A DNA stretch of 42,989 nucleotides from JANSWO01 sp964351875 (GCA_964351875.1 CAYGQC010000015.1:1-42989); one strand, 5' to 3'; shown: positions 17,726-25,771, numbered from the stretch's first letter. Numbers and translations: made by a program. The notes: generated from the sequence alone by a model not told the origin.

Positions 17726-18337
17726 TTACAACTCGAACTCGCCAAGGCCGGCTCTGATCAGCTCTGGTTCGGGACCGGTCAGATCGACCACGGTGGTGGT
17801 ACCAACGCCGATTGGACCACAATCCAGCACCGCATCCACCTGCTTCTGCAATCGCTCGCGAATCTGCTCGCCATCGCCGAGCGGCAACTCTTCGCCGGGC
17901 AGGATAAGGCTCGTGGTCATCATTGGCTCACCGAGTTCTTCCAGCAGACCAGCCGCCACGGGGTGGTCCGGCACGCGCAGGCCAATACGCTTACGCTTGT
18001 GCAACAGCCGCCGGGGCACTTCCTTGGTCGCCATGAGCAGAAAGGTGTACGGCCCGGGGGTATAGCGCTTGAGAATTCGGTAGGCCGTGTTGTCTACCCG
18101 GGCGTACAGCGAAATCTCTGACAGGTCGCGACAGGCAAGAGTCAGACGATGGTCATCATCAAGACGACGAATAGCGCGAATACGCTCGAGCGAGCGTTTG
18201 TCACCAATGTGGCAGCCGAGCGCGTAGCTGGAATCAGTGGGATACGCAATCACCCCGCCTTCGCGGACAATAGCCGCCGCCGCACGCAGCAAGCGCGCCT
18301 GGGGATGTGTGGGATGTACGGCGAAATACTGGCTCAC
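17726..18337 (-). CDS. yciO: YciO, Sua5/YrdC/YciO family protein
   Basis: The family includes the threonylcarbamoyl-AMP synthases of t6A tRNA modification. This copy matches YciO best: PTDSSYALGCHIGDKRSLERI, TLACRDLSEIS, and MMTTSLILPGEELP. From the GTG at 18337 it has 203 residues, the usual YciO length, with the start VSQYFAVHPTHPQARLL. A longer reading from 18451 adds 38 residues without similarity. Biochemical function of YciO is less settled than that of TsaC. It is divergent from yciB with 163 bp between. Confidence 0.88.
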   Translation of the reverse strand: MSQYFAVHPTHPQARLLRAAAAIVREGGVIAYPTDSSYALGCHIGDKRSLERIRAIRRLDDDHRLTLACRDLSEISLYARVDNTAYRILKRYTPGPYTFLLMATKEVPRRLLHKRKRIGLRVPDHPVAAGLLEELGEPMMTTSLILPGEELPLGDGEQIRERLQKQVDAVLDCGPIGVGTTTVVDLTGPEPELIRAGLGEFEL

Positions 18338-18500
18338 GGTGTGTAAGATTGCGCGCGCAAACGACCAGTATGCCAGCCCCGCCGCGCCAGCACCCGACAA
18401 AACTGGCCGAGGGGATAAGCGCCGACCAACGCGCCAGGTAAGCCAAAACACGCCGGTGACTCAAGCCGCTGGCAAGACTCGGACAAGACCAGCCCATCCC

Positions 18501-19106
18501 ATGAAGCAGTTTCTCGATTTTGTACCGATTCTGGTGTTCGTGATCGCGTTTTTCACAACGGACATCTACATCGCCACGGCGGCGCTCATGATCGCCGTGA
18601 CAGCGCAGGTGCTGGTCATCAAACTGATCGGCCGGCGCGTATCTCGCGAATTGCTCATCACGTTCTGGGCCAGCGTCATCTTCGGTGGCCTGACGCTTTG
18701 GCTGCGCGACGAGATGTTCATCATGTGGAAGCCGACGGTCGTGAACTGGCTGTTCAGCGCGATCCTGATCGTCGGCCACTTCGTTGAGGGCGACAACTTC
18801 ATCAAGCGGCTGCTCGGCCAACAACTCAAGTGCCCGGATGATGTCTGGACCCGGCTTAACTTCGGCTGGGCGTTCGGCTTTTTTCTAGCCGGCGCACTGA
18901 ATCTTGTGGTGGCCTACAATTTCTCATTGGACTTCTGGGTCAGCTACAAGCTCATCGGCGGTTTCGCGATCACGCTGACTTACCTGATCATCACCATGGT
19001 GTACCTGAACAAGCTGGGCTTTTTGTCCGAACCGGAGCAGGAAACCATCGCCGGGGCCGATGCGTCGAAAACGGCAGATAAAACCGAGGCAAAACGTGAT
19101 GATTGA
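18501..19106 (+). CDS. yciB: YciB, inner membrane septation protein A family
   Basis: YciB is a small inner-membrane protein linked in other bacteria to cell division and envelope synthesis. From the ATG at 18501 it has 201 residues, beginning MKQFLDFVPILVFVIAFF, with about five membrane segments and the conserved KPTVVNWLFSAI and NFGWAFGFFLAGALNLVV segments. An upstream in-frame start would run into the yciO promoter region and is rejected. The C-terminal 20 residues are a charged tail. Its stop overlaps the next gene by 8 nt. Confidence 0.93.
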   Translation: MKQFLDFVPILVFVIAFFTTDIYIATAALMIAVTAQVLVIKLIGRRVSRELLITFWASVIFGGLTLWLRDEMFIMWKPTVVNWLFSAILIVGHFVEGDNFIKRLLGQQLKCPDDVWTRLNFGWAFGFFLAGALNLVVAYNFSLDFWVSYKLIGGFAITLTYLIITMVYLNKLGFLSEPEQETIAGADASKTADKTEAKRDD

Positions 19107-19851
19107 AGCAGGGACACCTTCAACCCTCAGCACCGACCAATCCGGGCTCAGTGCCCGCTGGCCGGCCAGGATTTTGCGCTGTGGCGTGGCATTGCTTGCG
19201 TTCGTGCTAGCTTCGCTGGCGGCCACGTTAAGCGCGAATGCCGCGGCACCCGGTGACAGCGTATTCGTCACCGACGAGTTGCGCGTGCCCCTGCGCAGCG
19301 GCGGCTCCACCGAGTACCGCATCATCAATTTTCTCCCCGCCGGCACGCCGATGACCGTCGTCAGCATCAGCGGCGACGGCAATTTCGCCGAGATCATCAC
19401 GCAGCGAGGCACCGAGGGCTGGGTAGAAGCCAAAAACCTGGTCAGCCAACCCATCGCCCGGGATCGCCTCGCCGCCGCCGAAGCCGAGGCCCGGCGGGTA
19501 CGTGGACAGTTCGATAAGCTGCGCGCCGATTTAAACGCAGCACAAGCGAGGGGCAACGAGGCGAGCCAATCGAACTCCACGCTGCAGCAACAGGTTGAGT
19601 CGCTGCAGGAAGAGCTCGCCGAGATCACGCGTATCTCGGCCGGTGCGATTGAAGCGAACGATGCCCGCGACAAGCTGACCGCATTGAACGAGCGGCTGCG
19701 AGCCGAGATCGAAAGCCTGCACACCGAGAAGATCCGTCTCGAAGACAACAACCAGCAGCGTTGGATGCTGATCGGCGCAGCGCTGGTGCTTGGCGGCCTG
19801 CTGATCGGGCTGTTTGTGAAGTCTCGGCCACGCAGAAGCGGTTGGAACTAA
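19099..19851 (+). CDS. Membrane-anchored SH3 domain and coiled-coil protein (TIGR04211-like)
   Basis: The 250-residue protein has a signal or signal-anchor at about 25-48, a bacterial SH3 domain at about 50-115 (DELRVPLRSGG ... GTPMTVVSI ... TEGWVEAKNL), a coiled coil at about 118-212, and a C-terminal membrane helix at about 217-236 followed by a basic end. This order matches the TIGR04211/YgiM type of periplasmic SH3 protein fixed to the inner membrane by its C-terminus. The ATG at 19099 overlaps yciB by 8 nt; a GTG sits one codon earlier. Function is unknown; coupling to yciB suggests an envelope role. Confidence 0.8.
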   Translation: MIEAGTPSTLSTDQSGLSARWPARILRCGVALLAFVLASLAATLSANAAAPGDSVFVTDELRVPLRSGGSTEYRIINFLPAGTPMTVVSISGDGNFAEIITQRGTEGWVEAKNLVSQPIARDRLAAAEAEARRVRGQFDKLRADLNAAQARGNEASQSNSTLQQQVESLQEELAEITRISAGAIEANDARDKLTALNERLRAEIESLHTEKIRLEDNNQQRWMLIGAALVLGGLLIGLFVKSRPRRSGWN

Positions 19852-19871
19852 CAAACCCAGGGACGAACGCC

Positions 19872-20636
19872 ATGACGGTTCTCTCCGTAAACTTGAACAA
19901 GATCGCCTGGCTGCGTAACGCCCGCGATGGCGGCAATCCGGACCTCCTGGAAGCCGCGGAAACCGTGATAGCGGCGGGTGCGAAGGGAATAACCGTGCAT
20001 CCCAGACCCGACCAACGGCACATCCGCGCAACCGACGTTTTCCGCCTGGCCGAGTGGCTGAAGAGCTACCCAACCATTGAGTTCAATATCGAAGGCAACC
20101 CTCGTGCGCCAGCCAACGACGGTGGCTACCCGGGGTTTGATGATTTCATTGAGCGGACCAGGCCTGCCCAGGCAACACTGGTTCCCGACAGCGACGAGCA
20201 GCTCACCTCAGACCACGGCTGGGATCTGGCCGGTGCCACCGGTGATCTGGGCGAGCGCATCTCGCGCTACCAGAGCTGGGGAAGCCGGGTGAGCCTGTTT
20301 CTCGACCCGGTGATCGACCAGGTCGATCGCGCGAAAGCGATCGGCGCAGATCGAATCGAGCTATACACCGGACCGTTCGCCGATGCCGTGTCCGAACACG
20401 GAGTGGCTTCGGCGCAAGCAGCAGCAAGCCTCGCGCAGTACCAAAGCGCCGCCACCCACGCTCGACGCATCGGCCTGGGCGTAAACGCCGGGCACGATCT
20501 GGATCTGGTGAATCTGCCGCTATTCATGACCATCCAGGGCATCGATGAGGTCTCCATCGGACACGCGCTGATCTCGGACGCTCTCTACAAAGGCATGGCT
20601 CCAACGGTACGGGATTTCCTCTCAGCTCTCGGCTAA
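19872..20636 (+). CDS. pdxJ: Pyridoxine 5'-phosphate synthase
   Basis: PdxJ condenses deoxyxylulose phosphate with 3-amino-2-oxopropyl phosphate to form pyridoxine phosphate. The catalytic residues are all present: H43 in ITVHPRPDQRHI, E74 in FNIEGN, and H207 in NAGHD. The protein has 254 residues and starts with VLSVNLNKIAWLRNAR, whereas E. coli-type PdxJ has VNIDHIATLR, so it belongs to the divergent clade also seen in Xanthomonas. The ATG at 19872 is 20 bp after the SH3 gene. It is not beside recO or acpS, its usual neighbours in Enterobacteria. Confidence 0.92.
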   Translation: MTVLSVNLNKIAWLRNARDGGNPDLLEAAETVIAAGAKGITVHPRPDQRHIRATDVFRLAEWLKSYPTIEFNIEGNPRAPANDGGYPGFDDFIERTRPAQATLVPDSDEQLTSDHGWDLAGATGDLGERISRYQSWGSRVSLFLDPVIDQVDRAKAIGADRIELYTGPFADAVSEHGVASAQAAASLAQYQSAATHARRIGLGVNAGHDLDLVNLPLFMTIQGIDEVSIGHALISDALYKGMAPTVRDFLSALG

Positions 20637-20670
20637 ACCGGGACTCGCGCGCGCTTCACAGATCTTTGCC

Positions 20671-20676
20671 TACAAT
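20671..20676 (+). promoter_or_regulatory. Candidate -10 box for gdhA
   Basis: TACAAT lies 31 bp before the gdhA ATG, with a purine-rich ribosome-binding site (AAAGGA, 20695-20700) in between. No clear -35 is seen in the GC-rich sequence upstream. Confidence 0.4.
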
Positions 20677-20707
20677 GAATAGAGATTTTCAGGCAAAGGA
20701 TACGCCA

Positions 20708-22087
20708 ATGGCCGCAGATACCGCGAAGAGCACAGCCGCTCAGGACAATCACAAGCACACGCTGAACGAATTCATGCTCGGCCTGATGCGACGCAACCCC
20801 GGTGAAGGTGAGTTCCACCAGGCCGTGCAGGAAGTGGCGATGGACGTGCTTCCGTACATCGCCGACAAGCCCCGGTACCAGGACCTGCGCATTCTAGAGC
20901 GCTTGACCGAGCCCGACCGCATCGTGACGTTCCGCGTGTGCTGGGAGGACGACAGCGGCAACGTGCGAGTCAATCGCGGCTATCGCATTCAGTGCAGTAA
21001 CGCGATCGGCCCATACAAGGGCGGCATCCGCTTCCACCCTTCCGTGAATCAATCGATCCTGAAGTTTCTCGCGTTCGAGCAAACCTTTAAGAATTCGCTA
21101 ACCGGACTGCCTATGGGCGGCGGCAAGGGCGGCGCTGACTTCAACCCCAAGGGCAAGTCGGAACGCGAGATCATGCGCTTCTGCCAGGCGTTCATGACAG
21201 AGCTGCACCGCCACATCGGCCCCGACACCGATGTGCCCGCCGGCGACATTGGCGTCGGCGCCGCTGAGGTTGGCTTCCTGTTCGGCCAGTACAAGCGGCT
21301 CGAAGGGCGCTACGAAGGCGTGCTGACCGGCAAGGGCATCGAATTCGGTGGCTCGCTCATCCGCGCCGAGGCCACCGGCTACGGTGTCGGCTACATGATG
21401 GATTACATGCTTCGCCATACGGGCGACACCCTGGATGGCAAGATTTGCCTCGTCTCCGGCTCCGGCAACGTGGCGCAGTACTGCGTCGAAAAGGTGAACC
21501 ACCTCGGCGGCAAGGTTGTCACGCTGTCAGACTCCACCGGCTTCGTGCACGACAAAGCCGGTATCGATGCCGACAAGCTCGCCTGGGTGATGGAATTGAA
21601 AGGCGTGCGCCGCGGTTCGATCGCCGAATACGCCAAAGAATTCAAAGCCGACTTCCATGAAGGCAAACGCCCCTGGGCTGTGCCCTGCGATCTCGCGTTC
21701 CCATGCGCTACGCAGAATGAGATCCACAAGATGGACGCACAAGCGCTCGTCAAAGGCGGCTGCAAGGCCATCGCTGAGGGCGCCAATATGCCCACCACTC
21801 CCGATGCCATCGAAGTGTTGCAAGAGGCTGGCGTGTTGCTGTCTCCGTCAAAGGCAGCCAACGCCGGCGGCGTCGCGGTTTCCGGTCTCGAGATGAGCCA
21901 GAACAGCCTGCGCATGAACTGGACACGCGAAGAGGTCGACGAGCATCTCCAAGGCATCATGCGCCGCATCCACGACCAATGCGTGACCCACGGCGAAGAC
22001 AAAGAGCAGGTGAACTACCTGCGCGGTGCGAATGTTGCCGGCTTTGTGAAGGTCGCGAATGCGCTGATGGCCCAGGGGGTGCACTAA
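20708..22087 (+). CDS. gdhA: NADP-specific glutamate dehydrogenase
   Basis: GdhA aminates 2-oxoglutarate with ammonium and NADPH. The protein has 459 residues. The catalytic lysine is K140 in PMGGGKGGADF; GPYKGGIRFHPSVN and the cofactor motif SGSGNVAQ are also present. The length and the N-terminus match the hexameric NADP form. The ATG at 20708 follows an AAAGGA ribosome-binding site; an earlier in-frame start at 20666 lies upstream of the -10 candidate. A 725 bp non-coding repeat region follows. Confidence 0.96.
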   Translation: MAADTAKSTAAQDNHKHTLNEFMLGLMRRNPGEGEFHQAVQEVAMDVLPYIADKPRYQDLRILERLTEPDRIVTFRVCWEDDSGNVRVNRGYRIQCSNAIGPYKGGIRFHPSVNQSILKFLAFEQTFKNSLTGLPMGGGKGGADFNPKGKSEREIMRFCQAFMTELHRHIGPDTDVPAGDIGVGAAEVGFLFGQYKRLEGRYEGVLTGKGIEFGGSLIRAEATGYGVGYMMDYMLRHTGDTLDGKICLVSGSGNVAQYCVEKVNHLGGKVVTLSDSTGFVHDKAGIDADKLAWVMELKGVRRGSIAEYAKEFKADFHEGKRPWAVPCDLAFPCATQNEIHKMDAQALVKGGCKAIAEGANMPTTPDAIEVLQEAGVLLSPSKAANAGGVAVSGLEMSQNSLRMNWTREEVDEHLQGIMRRIHDQCVTHGEDKEQVNYLRGANVAGFVKVANALMAQGVH

Positions 22088-22130
22088 CGCGGCTGGCGGT
22101 CTTGATGGATGCGTTCGCTGCATGTGTTCC

Positions 22131-22314
22131 GGGGTTTGGCACTTGCTCTTTACCCGCTGTTCGCCCTTCCTTGGGCTCACGCTCTTGTACGACCGGCGGA
22201 GTCATCCGCCGGCGGACCGGCACATCCCTGTGCCGGAGTTCTAAAGTTACTCACTGGGGCACCCGCATCCATGCGGGCATGATCTGCAACATTGCGCGGT
22301 TGTTTGGGCGTACC
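22131..22314 (+). repeat. Structured multi-hairpin repeat, left copy
   Basis: The unit carries four hairpins: 22163-22176 (GCCC/GGGC), 22193-22212 (CCGGCGGA/TCCGCCGG), 22217-22236 (CCGGCACA/TGTGCCGG) and 22262-22277 (CCCGCA/TGCGGG). Three have loops containing TCC. Linkers are CTCTTTACCC (22146), CTCTTGTACGACC (22182), CTCACTGGGG (22250) and CGGTTGTTT...CGTACC (22297-22314). The reverse complement of 22411-22595 has the same linkers and the same four hairpins in the same places. Confidence 0.8.
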
Positions 22315-22332
22315 TTCCCAAAGCGTTGTCTT

Positions 22333-22367
22333 CACGTCGTCGGGCGCGTAGCGCCCCCGGCGACGTG
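22333..22367. repeat. Central hairpin between the two repeat copies
   Basis: The outer arms CACGTCG/CGACGTG and inner arms GGGCGC/GCGCCC form an interrupted 13-pair hairpin with a GTA loop. It lies between the two inverted copies but about 12 nt off their symmetry axis (near 22363), so it is a separate element. Confidence 0.6.
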
Positions 22368-22410
22368 GTGATCTCGCGAAGACGGTGTGCGGAAGGTCGA
22401 CGCTAGTGGT

Positions 22411-22595
22411 GGTACGTTAAAACAACCGGGCAGCCTTCCAGCATTCGCGCGCACGGATGCGCGCACCCCAGTGAGCATTGCGAGTAGCGACGGCCACGGA
22501 CGGCCGTCGTCGCCAGCGCGAGGACCGCGCTGGTCGTGAAAGAGTCCGCGGCCAAGGAGGGCCGCGAGACGGGTAAAGAGTCCGCCGTCCAACCC
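22411..22595 (-). repeat. Structured multi-hairpin repeat, right (inverted) copy
   Basis: This is the inverted partner of 22131-22314. Its hairpins are 22447-22464 (GCGCGCA/TGCGCGC), 22488-22509 (CGACGGCC/GGCCGTCG), 22513-22533 (CCAGCGCG/CGCGCTGG) and 22547-22566 (CGCGGCC/GGCCGCG). Each is centred on the mirror position of a left-copy hairpin to within 1 nt (coordinate sums 44725-44726). The stem sequences differ from the left copy but pairing is kept. The sequence AAAGAGTCCGC occurs twice here (22539 and 22575). Confidence 0.8.
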
Positions 22596-22696
22596 TGCAG
22601 TCACTCTGCGGGCTCGTTTGCCAACCCTCGGAGATCGCCGCATCCAAGCTTTGCTTCTACTCTCGCGCACGCGGCTATGCCGATGCGCTGTCGGAT

Positions 22697-22717
22697 GCTT
22701 GTCGCTTCGCGACAAGC
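22697..22717. repeat. Perfect 9 bp stem hairpin
   Basis: The arms GCTTGTCGC and GCGACAAGC enclose a TTC loop, about 95 bp before the cyclophilin ATG. No T-tract follows. It may be a further member of the surrounding palindrome cluster or part of the 5' leader of the next gene. Confidence 0.5.
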
Positions 22718-22812
22718 GATCTCGCGACGACGGATACAACTCCTCCCCTGGCACCAACCCTCCCCTACCCCTAGGATTGCGCCTGCAACAAAACCCCGAG
22801 AGCACTCCAAGC

Positions 22813-23463
22813 ATGACCCCTCTTCGCCACATCCAGACCCTCATGGCCATCGTACTGGCCAGCCTCCTCGCCCTGCCCAGCCAGGCAGAGCAAAGCAACC
22901 CGATCTACGACATCACGACCAATCTGGGGGTCATCACGATCGAGCTGCTCCCTGAAGATTCGCCAAAGACGGTGGAGAATTTCCAGCGCCTGGCAGACGA
23001 AGGCTTTTACGATGGCCTGATCTTCCACAGGGTGATCGCCGGATTCATGATCCAGACGGGCGGCTTTCTGCCGGATATGGAGTGGCGCCGGATTGAGGGG
23101 ACAACGGTCAATGAGTCGTTGAACGGGCCGAGAAACAAGAAAGGCACGGTCGCGATGGCGCGGCTGAGTGATCCGGACTCAGCGACGTCTCAGTTCTTCA
23201 TCAACGTGAAGAACAATAAGTTCCTGGATCCGAAGCGCGGCCAGCCGGGATACACGGTTTTCGGACGGGTAATTGACGGAATGAGCGTCGTGGAAGAGAT
23301 CGAACTCAGCGATACGCACGTCAAAGCGGCGATGCCGGACGTGCCGGAGACGCCGATTATCGTCGAGTCGATCCGAGCGCGAACGGACGCCACATTGCTC
23401 GAATCGGCGCTGGAATCATCTGATAACGCGACAGGTGCAGCAAAAGCTTCCGAAAAACAGTAA
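22813..23463 (+). CDS. Periplasmic peptidyl-prolyl cis-trans isomerase, cyclophilin type
   Basis: Cyclophilins speed up proline isomerisation during protein folding. The first 25 residues are a signal peptide with a predicted cut after PSQA, so the protein acts in the periplasm, like PpiA. The catalytic core has FHRVIAGFMIQTGG and SATSQFFINVKNN, and the family end YTVFGRVIDGMSVVEEI. The total is 216 residues, with a Ser/Ala-rich C-terminal tail of about 25. I chose the ATG at 22813; a longer frame extends upstream into the repeat block without family similarity. Confidence 0.9.
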   Translation: MTPLRHIQTLMAIVLASLLALPSQAEQSNPIYDITTNLGVITIELLPEDSPKTVENFQRLADEGFYDGLIFHRVIAGFMIQTGGFLPDMEWRRIEGTTVNESLNGPRNKKGTVAMARLSDPDSATSQFFINVKNNKFLDPKRGQPGYTVFGRVIDGMSVVEEIELSDTHVKAAMPDVPETPIIVESIRARTDATLLESALESSDNATGAAKASEKQ

Positions 23464-23474
23464 ACTGCGCGCCG
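23460..23474 (+). promoter_or_regulatory. Promoter-like element before the cold-shock gene
   Basis: The 15 bp GTAAACTGCGCGCCG is identical to a stretch upstream of purM (36523-36537). TAAACT would serve as a -10 box followed by a GC-rich discriminator. Here it overlaps the stop codon of the cyclophilin gene, 30 bp before the next ATG. The match is seen; the promoter role is inferred. Confidence 0.4.
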
Positions 23475-23495
23475 TTTTGACCAACGTAGTAAGCC

Positions 23496-24047
23496 ATGAA
23501 ACTTCTCTTTATCGCCGTCGCCAGCTCTATTCTGCTGGCCGCCATCAGCACCGGTATCACGTTCCGATTTCTTATCGATGCTCCCGTAATCGCCTTCATC
23601 GTTACCCTGGTACTGATGTTCATCGTTGCCGTCGTCAACGCTCGCACGGCTCTGCGCACCATCACTGCTGCTGCCCCGGCCGCATCAGCGTCAGGTAGCC
23701 AGAAGCCGCTAGGCGATCGCAACCGCGCGCCCCGCAATCAGGACAAGCCGCGTGAGCGCAAGCCGCGCCACGACGACGAGCCCGCCGGAGAGCCCGGCGC
23801 GCCGATCCAGCACGAAGGCAAGCCCGTCACCGGCGACTACGAGTCCGGCAACGTCAAATGGTTCAGCCGCTCCAAAGGCTTCGGCTTCATCGTGCGCCCG
23901 AACGGCGAAGAGATATTTGTGCATTACCGCAGCGTGCGCTCCGGCGAAGACGGCCGACGCCCGAACCTGCGTGACGGACAGGATGTGAAATACATCGTGA
24001 CCGACCACGACAAGGGCCTGCAGGCTGAGGACGTCAGCGCCGCATGA
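23496..24047 (+). CDS. Membrane-anchored cold-shock domain protein
   Basis: The 183-residue protein joins two N-terminal membrane helices (about 3-23 and 30-48) to a charged, probably disordered linker (about 60-115) and a C-terminal cold-shock domain (117-181). The domain has the nucleic acid-binding motifs KGFGFI (127-132) and EEIFVHY (138-144), plus GNVKWFSRSKG. With a short hairpin between the helices, the domain would be in the cytoplasm. The stop overlaps argS as ATGA, so the two are translationally coupled. Its role is unknown; it could hold RNA at the membrane. Confidence 0.85.
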   Translation: MKLLFIAVASSILLAAISTGITFRFLIDAPVIAFIVTLVLMFIVAVVNARTALRTITAAAPAASASGSQKPLGDRNRAPRNQDKPRERKPRHDDEPAGEPGAPIQHEGKPVTGDYESGNVKWFSRSKGFGFIVRPNGEEIFVHYRSVRSGEDGRRPNLRDGQDVKYIVTDHDKGLQAEDVSAA

Positions 24048-25756
24048 TGAGCCTGCGAGCGCTGCTCGCGGAGCGAGTTGCGCAAGCGTTCGAGCAAGTT
24101 GGCCTGGCCGGTGCACCGCCGGTCATCCAACTGGCCGCGAAACCCGAATTCGGTGACTACCAGGCGAACGGCGTCATGGGAGCAGCCAAGCGCCTGGGCG
24201 AGAATCCGCGCGCCGTTGCCCAGCGTGTCGTCGATGCACTGGATCTGGATGGCATCGCGAGCGATGTCAGCATCGCCGGCCCCGGCTTCATCAATGTCAC
24301 GTTCGCGCCCGCTTTCCTCGCCGATCGGCTGGCAGCAGAATCAAGTCTCTCGACCGCCAATCCCCAAAGGGTTGTGGTCGACTACTCAAGCCCAAACCTC
24401 GCCAAAGAAATGCACGTCGGCCACCTGCGCTCGACGATCATCGGCGACGCGGTTGCACGTGTGCTGGAGGCCCTCGGGCACACGGTGATCCGACAGAACC
24501 ACGTCGGCGACTGGGGCACCCAGTTCGGCATGCTGCTGTGCTACGTCGAGGAAACCGGCGCTGGCGACAACGACAGCCCGCTGAAAGATCTCGAAGATTT
24601 TTACCGCGCCGCCAAGAAGCGTTTTGACGACGATTCGGATTTCGCGGAACGCTCGCGTCAGCGAGTGGTTGATCTCCAGGGTGGAGAAGAGCAAGCGCGC
24701 ATTCAGTGGCAGCGCTTCATCGATATCTCCCTCGCCCATTGCCAGGCCGTCTACGACCGCCTGGGCGTCAAGCTCGATCGCACCGACGTGCACGCTGAAT
24801 CGGCCTACAACGACGAGCTCGAGCATACCCTCGCTCTCCTGCAGGACGCCGGTCTCCTGATAGAAAGCAACGGCGCGCAGTGCGTGTTTCTGGATGAGTT
24901 CAAAGGCAAGGACGGCACGCCTCTGCCCGTCATCGTGCAAAAATCAGACGGCGGTTATCTGTATGCCACCACAGACCTCGCGGCGGTGCGCTATCGCCAG
25001 GACAGCCTGAAAGCGGATCGTGTTCTTGTCTTTACCGATACCCGGCAGGCGCTGCACTTCAAACAGGTTTTTGCGGTTGCCCGCGCCGCCGGCTTCGCCG
25101 GTGACGCGATCAGCCTCGAGCACATGCCGTTTGGCGCGATGCTCGGCGCCGACGGCAAACCCTTCAAAACCCGTGCGGGCGGAGTCGTGCGACTGGCAGC
25201 ATTGCTGGACGAAGCCGTCGAACGTGCCGCGACATTAGTCTCTGAGAAAAACCCCGACTTCGACGCTCGCGAGCAATCCGCTATCGCCGAAGCTGTTGGT
25301 ATCGGCGCGATCAAATACGCCGATCTGTCGAAGAACCGCACCAGCGACTACGTCTTCGACTGGGATCAGATGCTGAGCTTCGAGGGCAATACGGCGCCTT
25401 ATCTGCAATACGCCTACGCGCGGATTCGCAGCCTGTTTCGGCGCGCCGAGGCCCAGGGCTTCCGCGCAAGCGCGCACAGCCAACTAGACGCACCGAGCGA
25501 ACGACTGCTCGCACTGGCGCTGCTGCGCTTTGTCGAAGTCATCGAGCAAGTCGGCGCCGACGCCTCGCCCCACCACCTGTGCGGCTACCTGTTTGAGCTG
25601 GCCCAGCGATTCACCAGCTTTTACGAAGCCTGCCCGGTTCTCGCTGCCGACAACCGTGAGCAGGCCGCGAGCCGGCTGGCGCTATGCGCGCGAACCGCCG
25701 ACACCCTCGCAAGCGGGCTGGATCTACTGGGCATCGACGTCGTCGATCGAATGTAG
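24044..25756 (+). CDS. argS: Arginine--tRNA ligase
   Basis: ArgRS charges tRNA-Arg. The 570-residue protein has the N-terminal Add-1 domain, the class I HIGH motif as HVGH at 124-127 within SSPNLAKEMHVGHLRSTIIGD, and the DALR anticodon-binding domain at the C-terminus (APYLQYAYARIRSLFRRAE, RFTSFYEACPVL). Start may be the ATG at 24044, overlapping the cold-shock gene by 4 nt, or the next codon at 24047. The common neighbours ftsN and hslVU are absent downstream. Confidence 0.96.
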   Translation: MMSLRALLAERVAQAFEQVGLAGAPPVIQLAAKPEFGDYQANGVMGAAKRLGENPRAVAQRVVDALDLDGIASDVSIAGPGFINVTFAPAFLADRLAAESSLSTANPQRVVVDYSSPNLAKEMHVGHLRSTIIGDAVARVLEALGHTVIRQNHVGDWGTQFGMLLCYVEETGAGDNDSPLKDLEDFYRAAKKRFDDDSDFAERSRQRVVDLQGGEEQARIQWQRFIDISLAHCQAVYDRLGVKLDRTDVHAESAYNDELEHTLALLQDAGLLIESNGAQCVFLDEFKGKDGTPLPVIVQKSDGGYLYATTDLAAVRYRQDSLKADRVLVFTDTRQALHFKQVFAVARAAGFAGDAISLEHMPFGAMLGADGKPFKTRAGGVVRLAALLDEAVERAATLVSEKNPDFDAREQSAIAEAVGIGAIKYADLSKNRTSDYVFDWDQMLSFEGNTAPYLQYAYARIRSLFRRAEAQGFRASAHSQLDAPSERLLALALLRFVEVIEQVGADASPHHLCGYLFELAQRFTSFYEACPVLAADNREQAASRLALCARTADTLASGLDLLGIDVVDRM

Positions 25757-25771
25757 ATCGTCTCGATTCTT

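Larger units (their letters stand above)
22088..22812. other. 725 bp non-coding, hairpin-rich block
   Basis: No credible gene lies between gdhA and the cyclophilin gene. Open frames here are chance products of GC-rich palindromes and show no family similarity or ribosome-binding site. The block holds at least ten strong hairpins. Most belong to two inverted copies of one repeat, listed separately. Past 22596 there are further palindromes but no clear third copy. Confidence 0.8.

Noticed and set aside
22131..22595. CRISPR array or insertion sequence
   Set aside because: The repeats are two long inverted units with hairpins, not short direct repeats with unique spacers, and there is no transposase frame or target-site duplication.
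22332..22898. A 188-codon minus-strand open frame in the gdhA-cyclophilin gap
   Set aside because: The sequence is made of palindromic repeats, the translation is Arg/Ser-rich without similarity, and it runs into the start of the cyclophilin gene.
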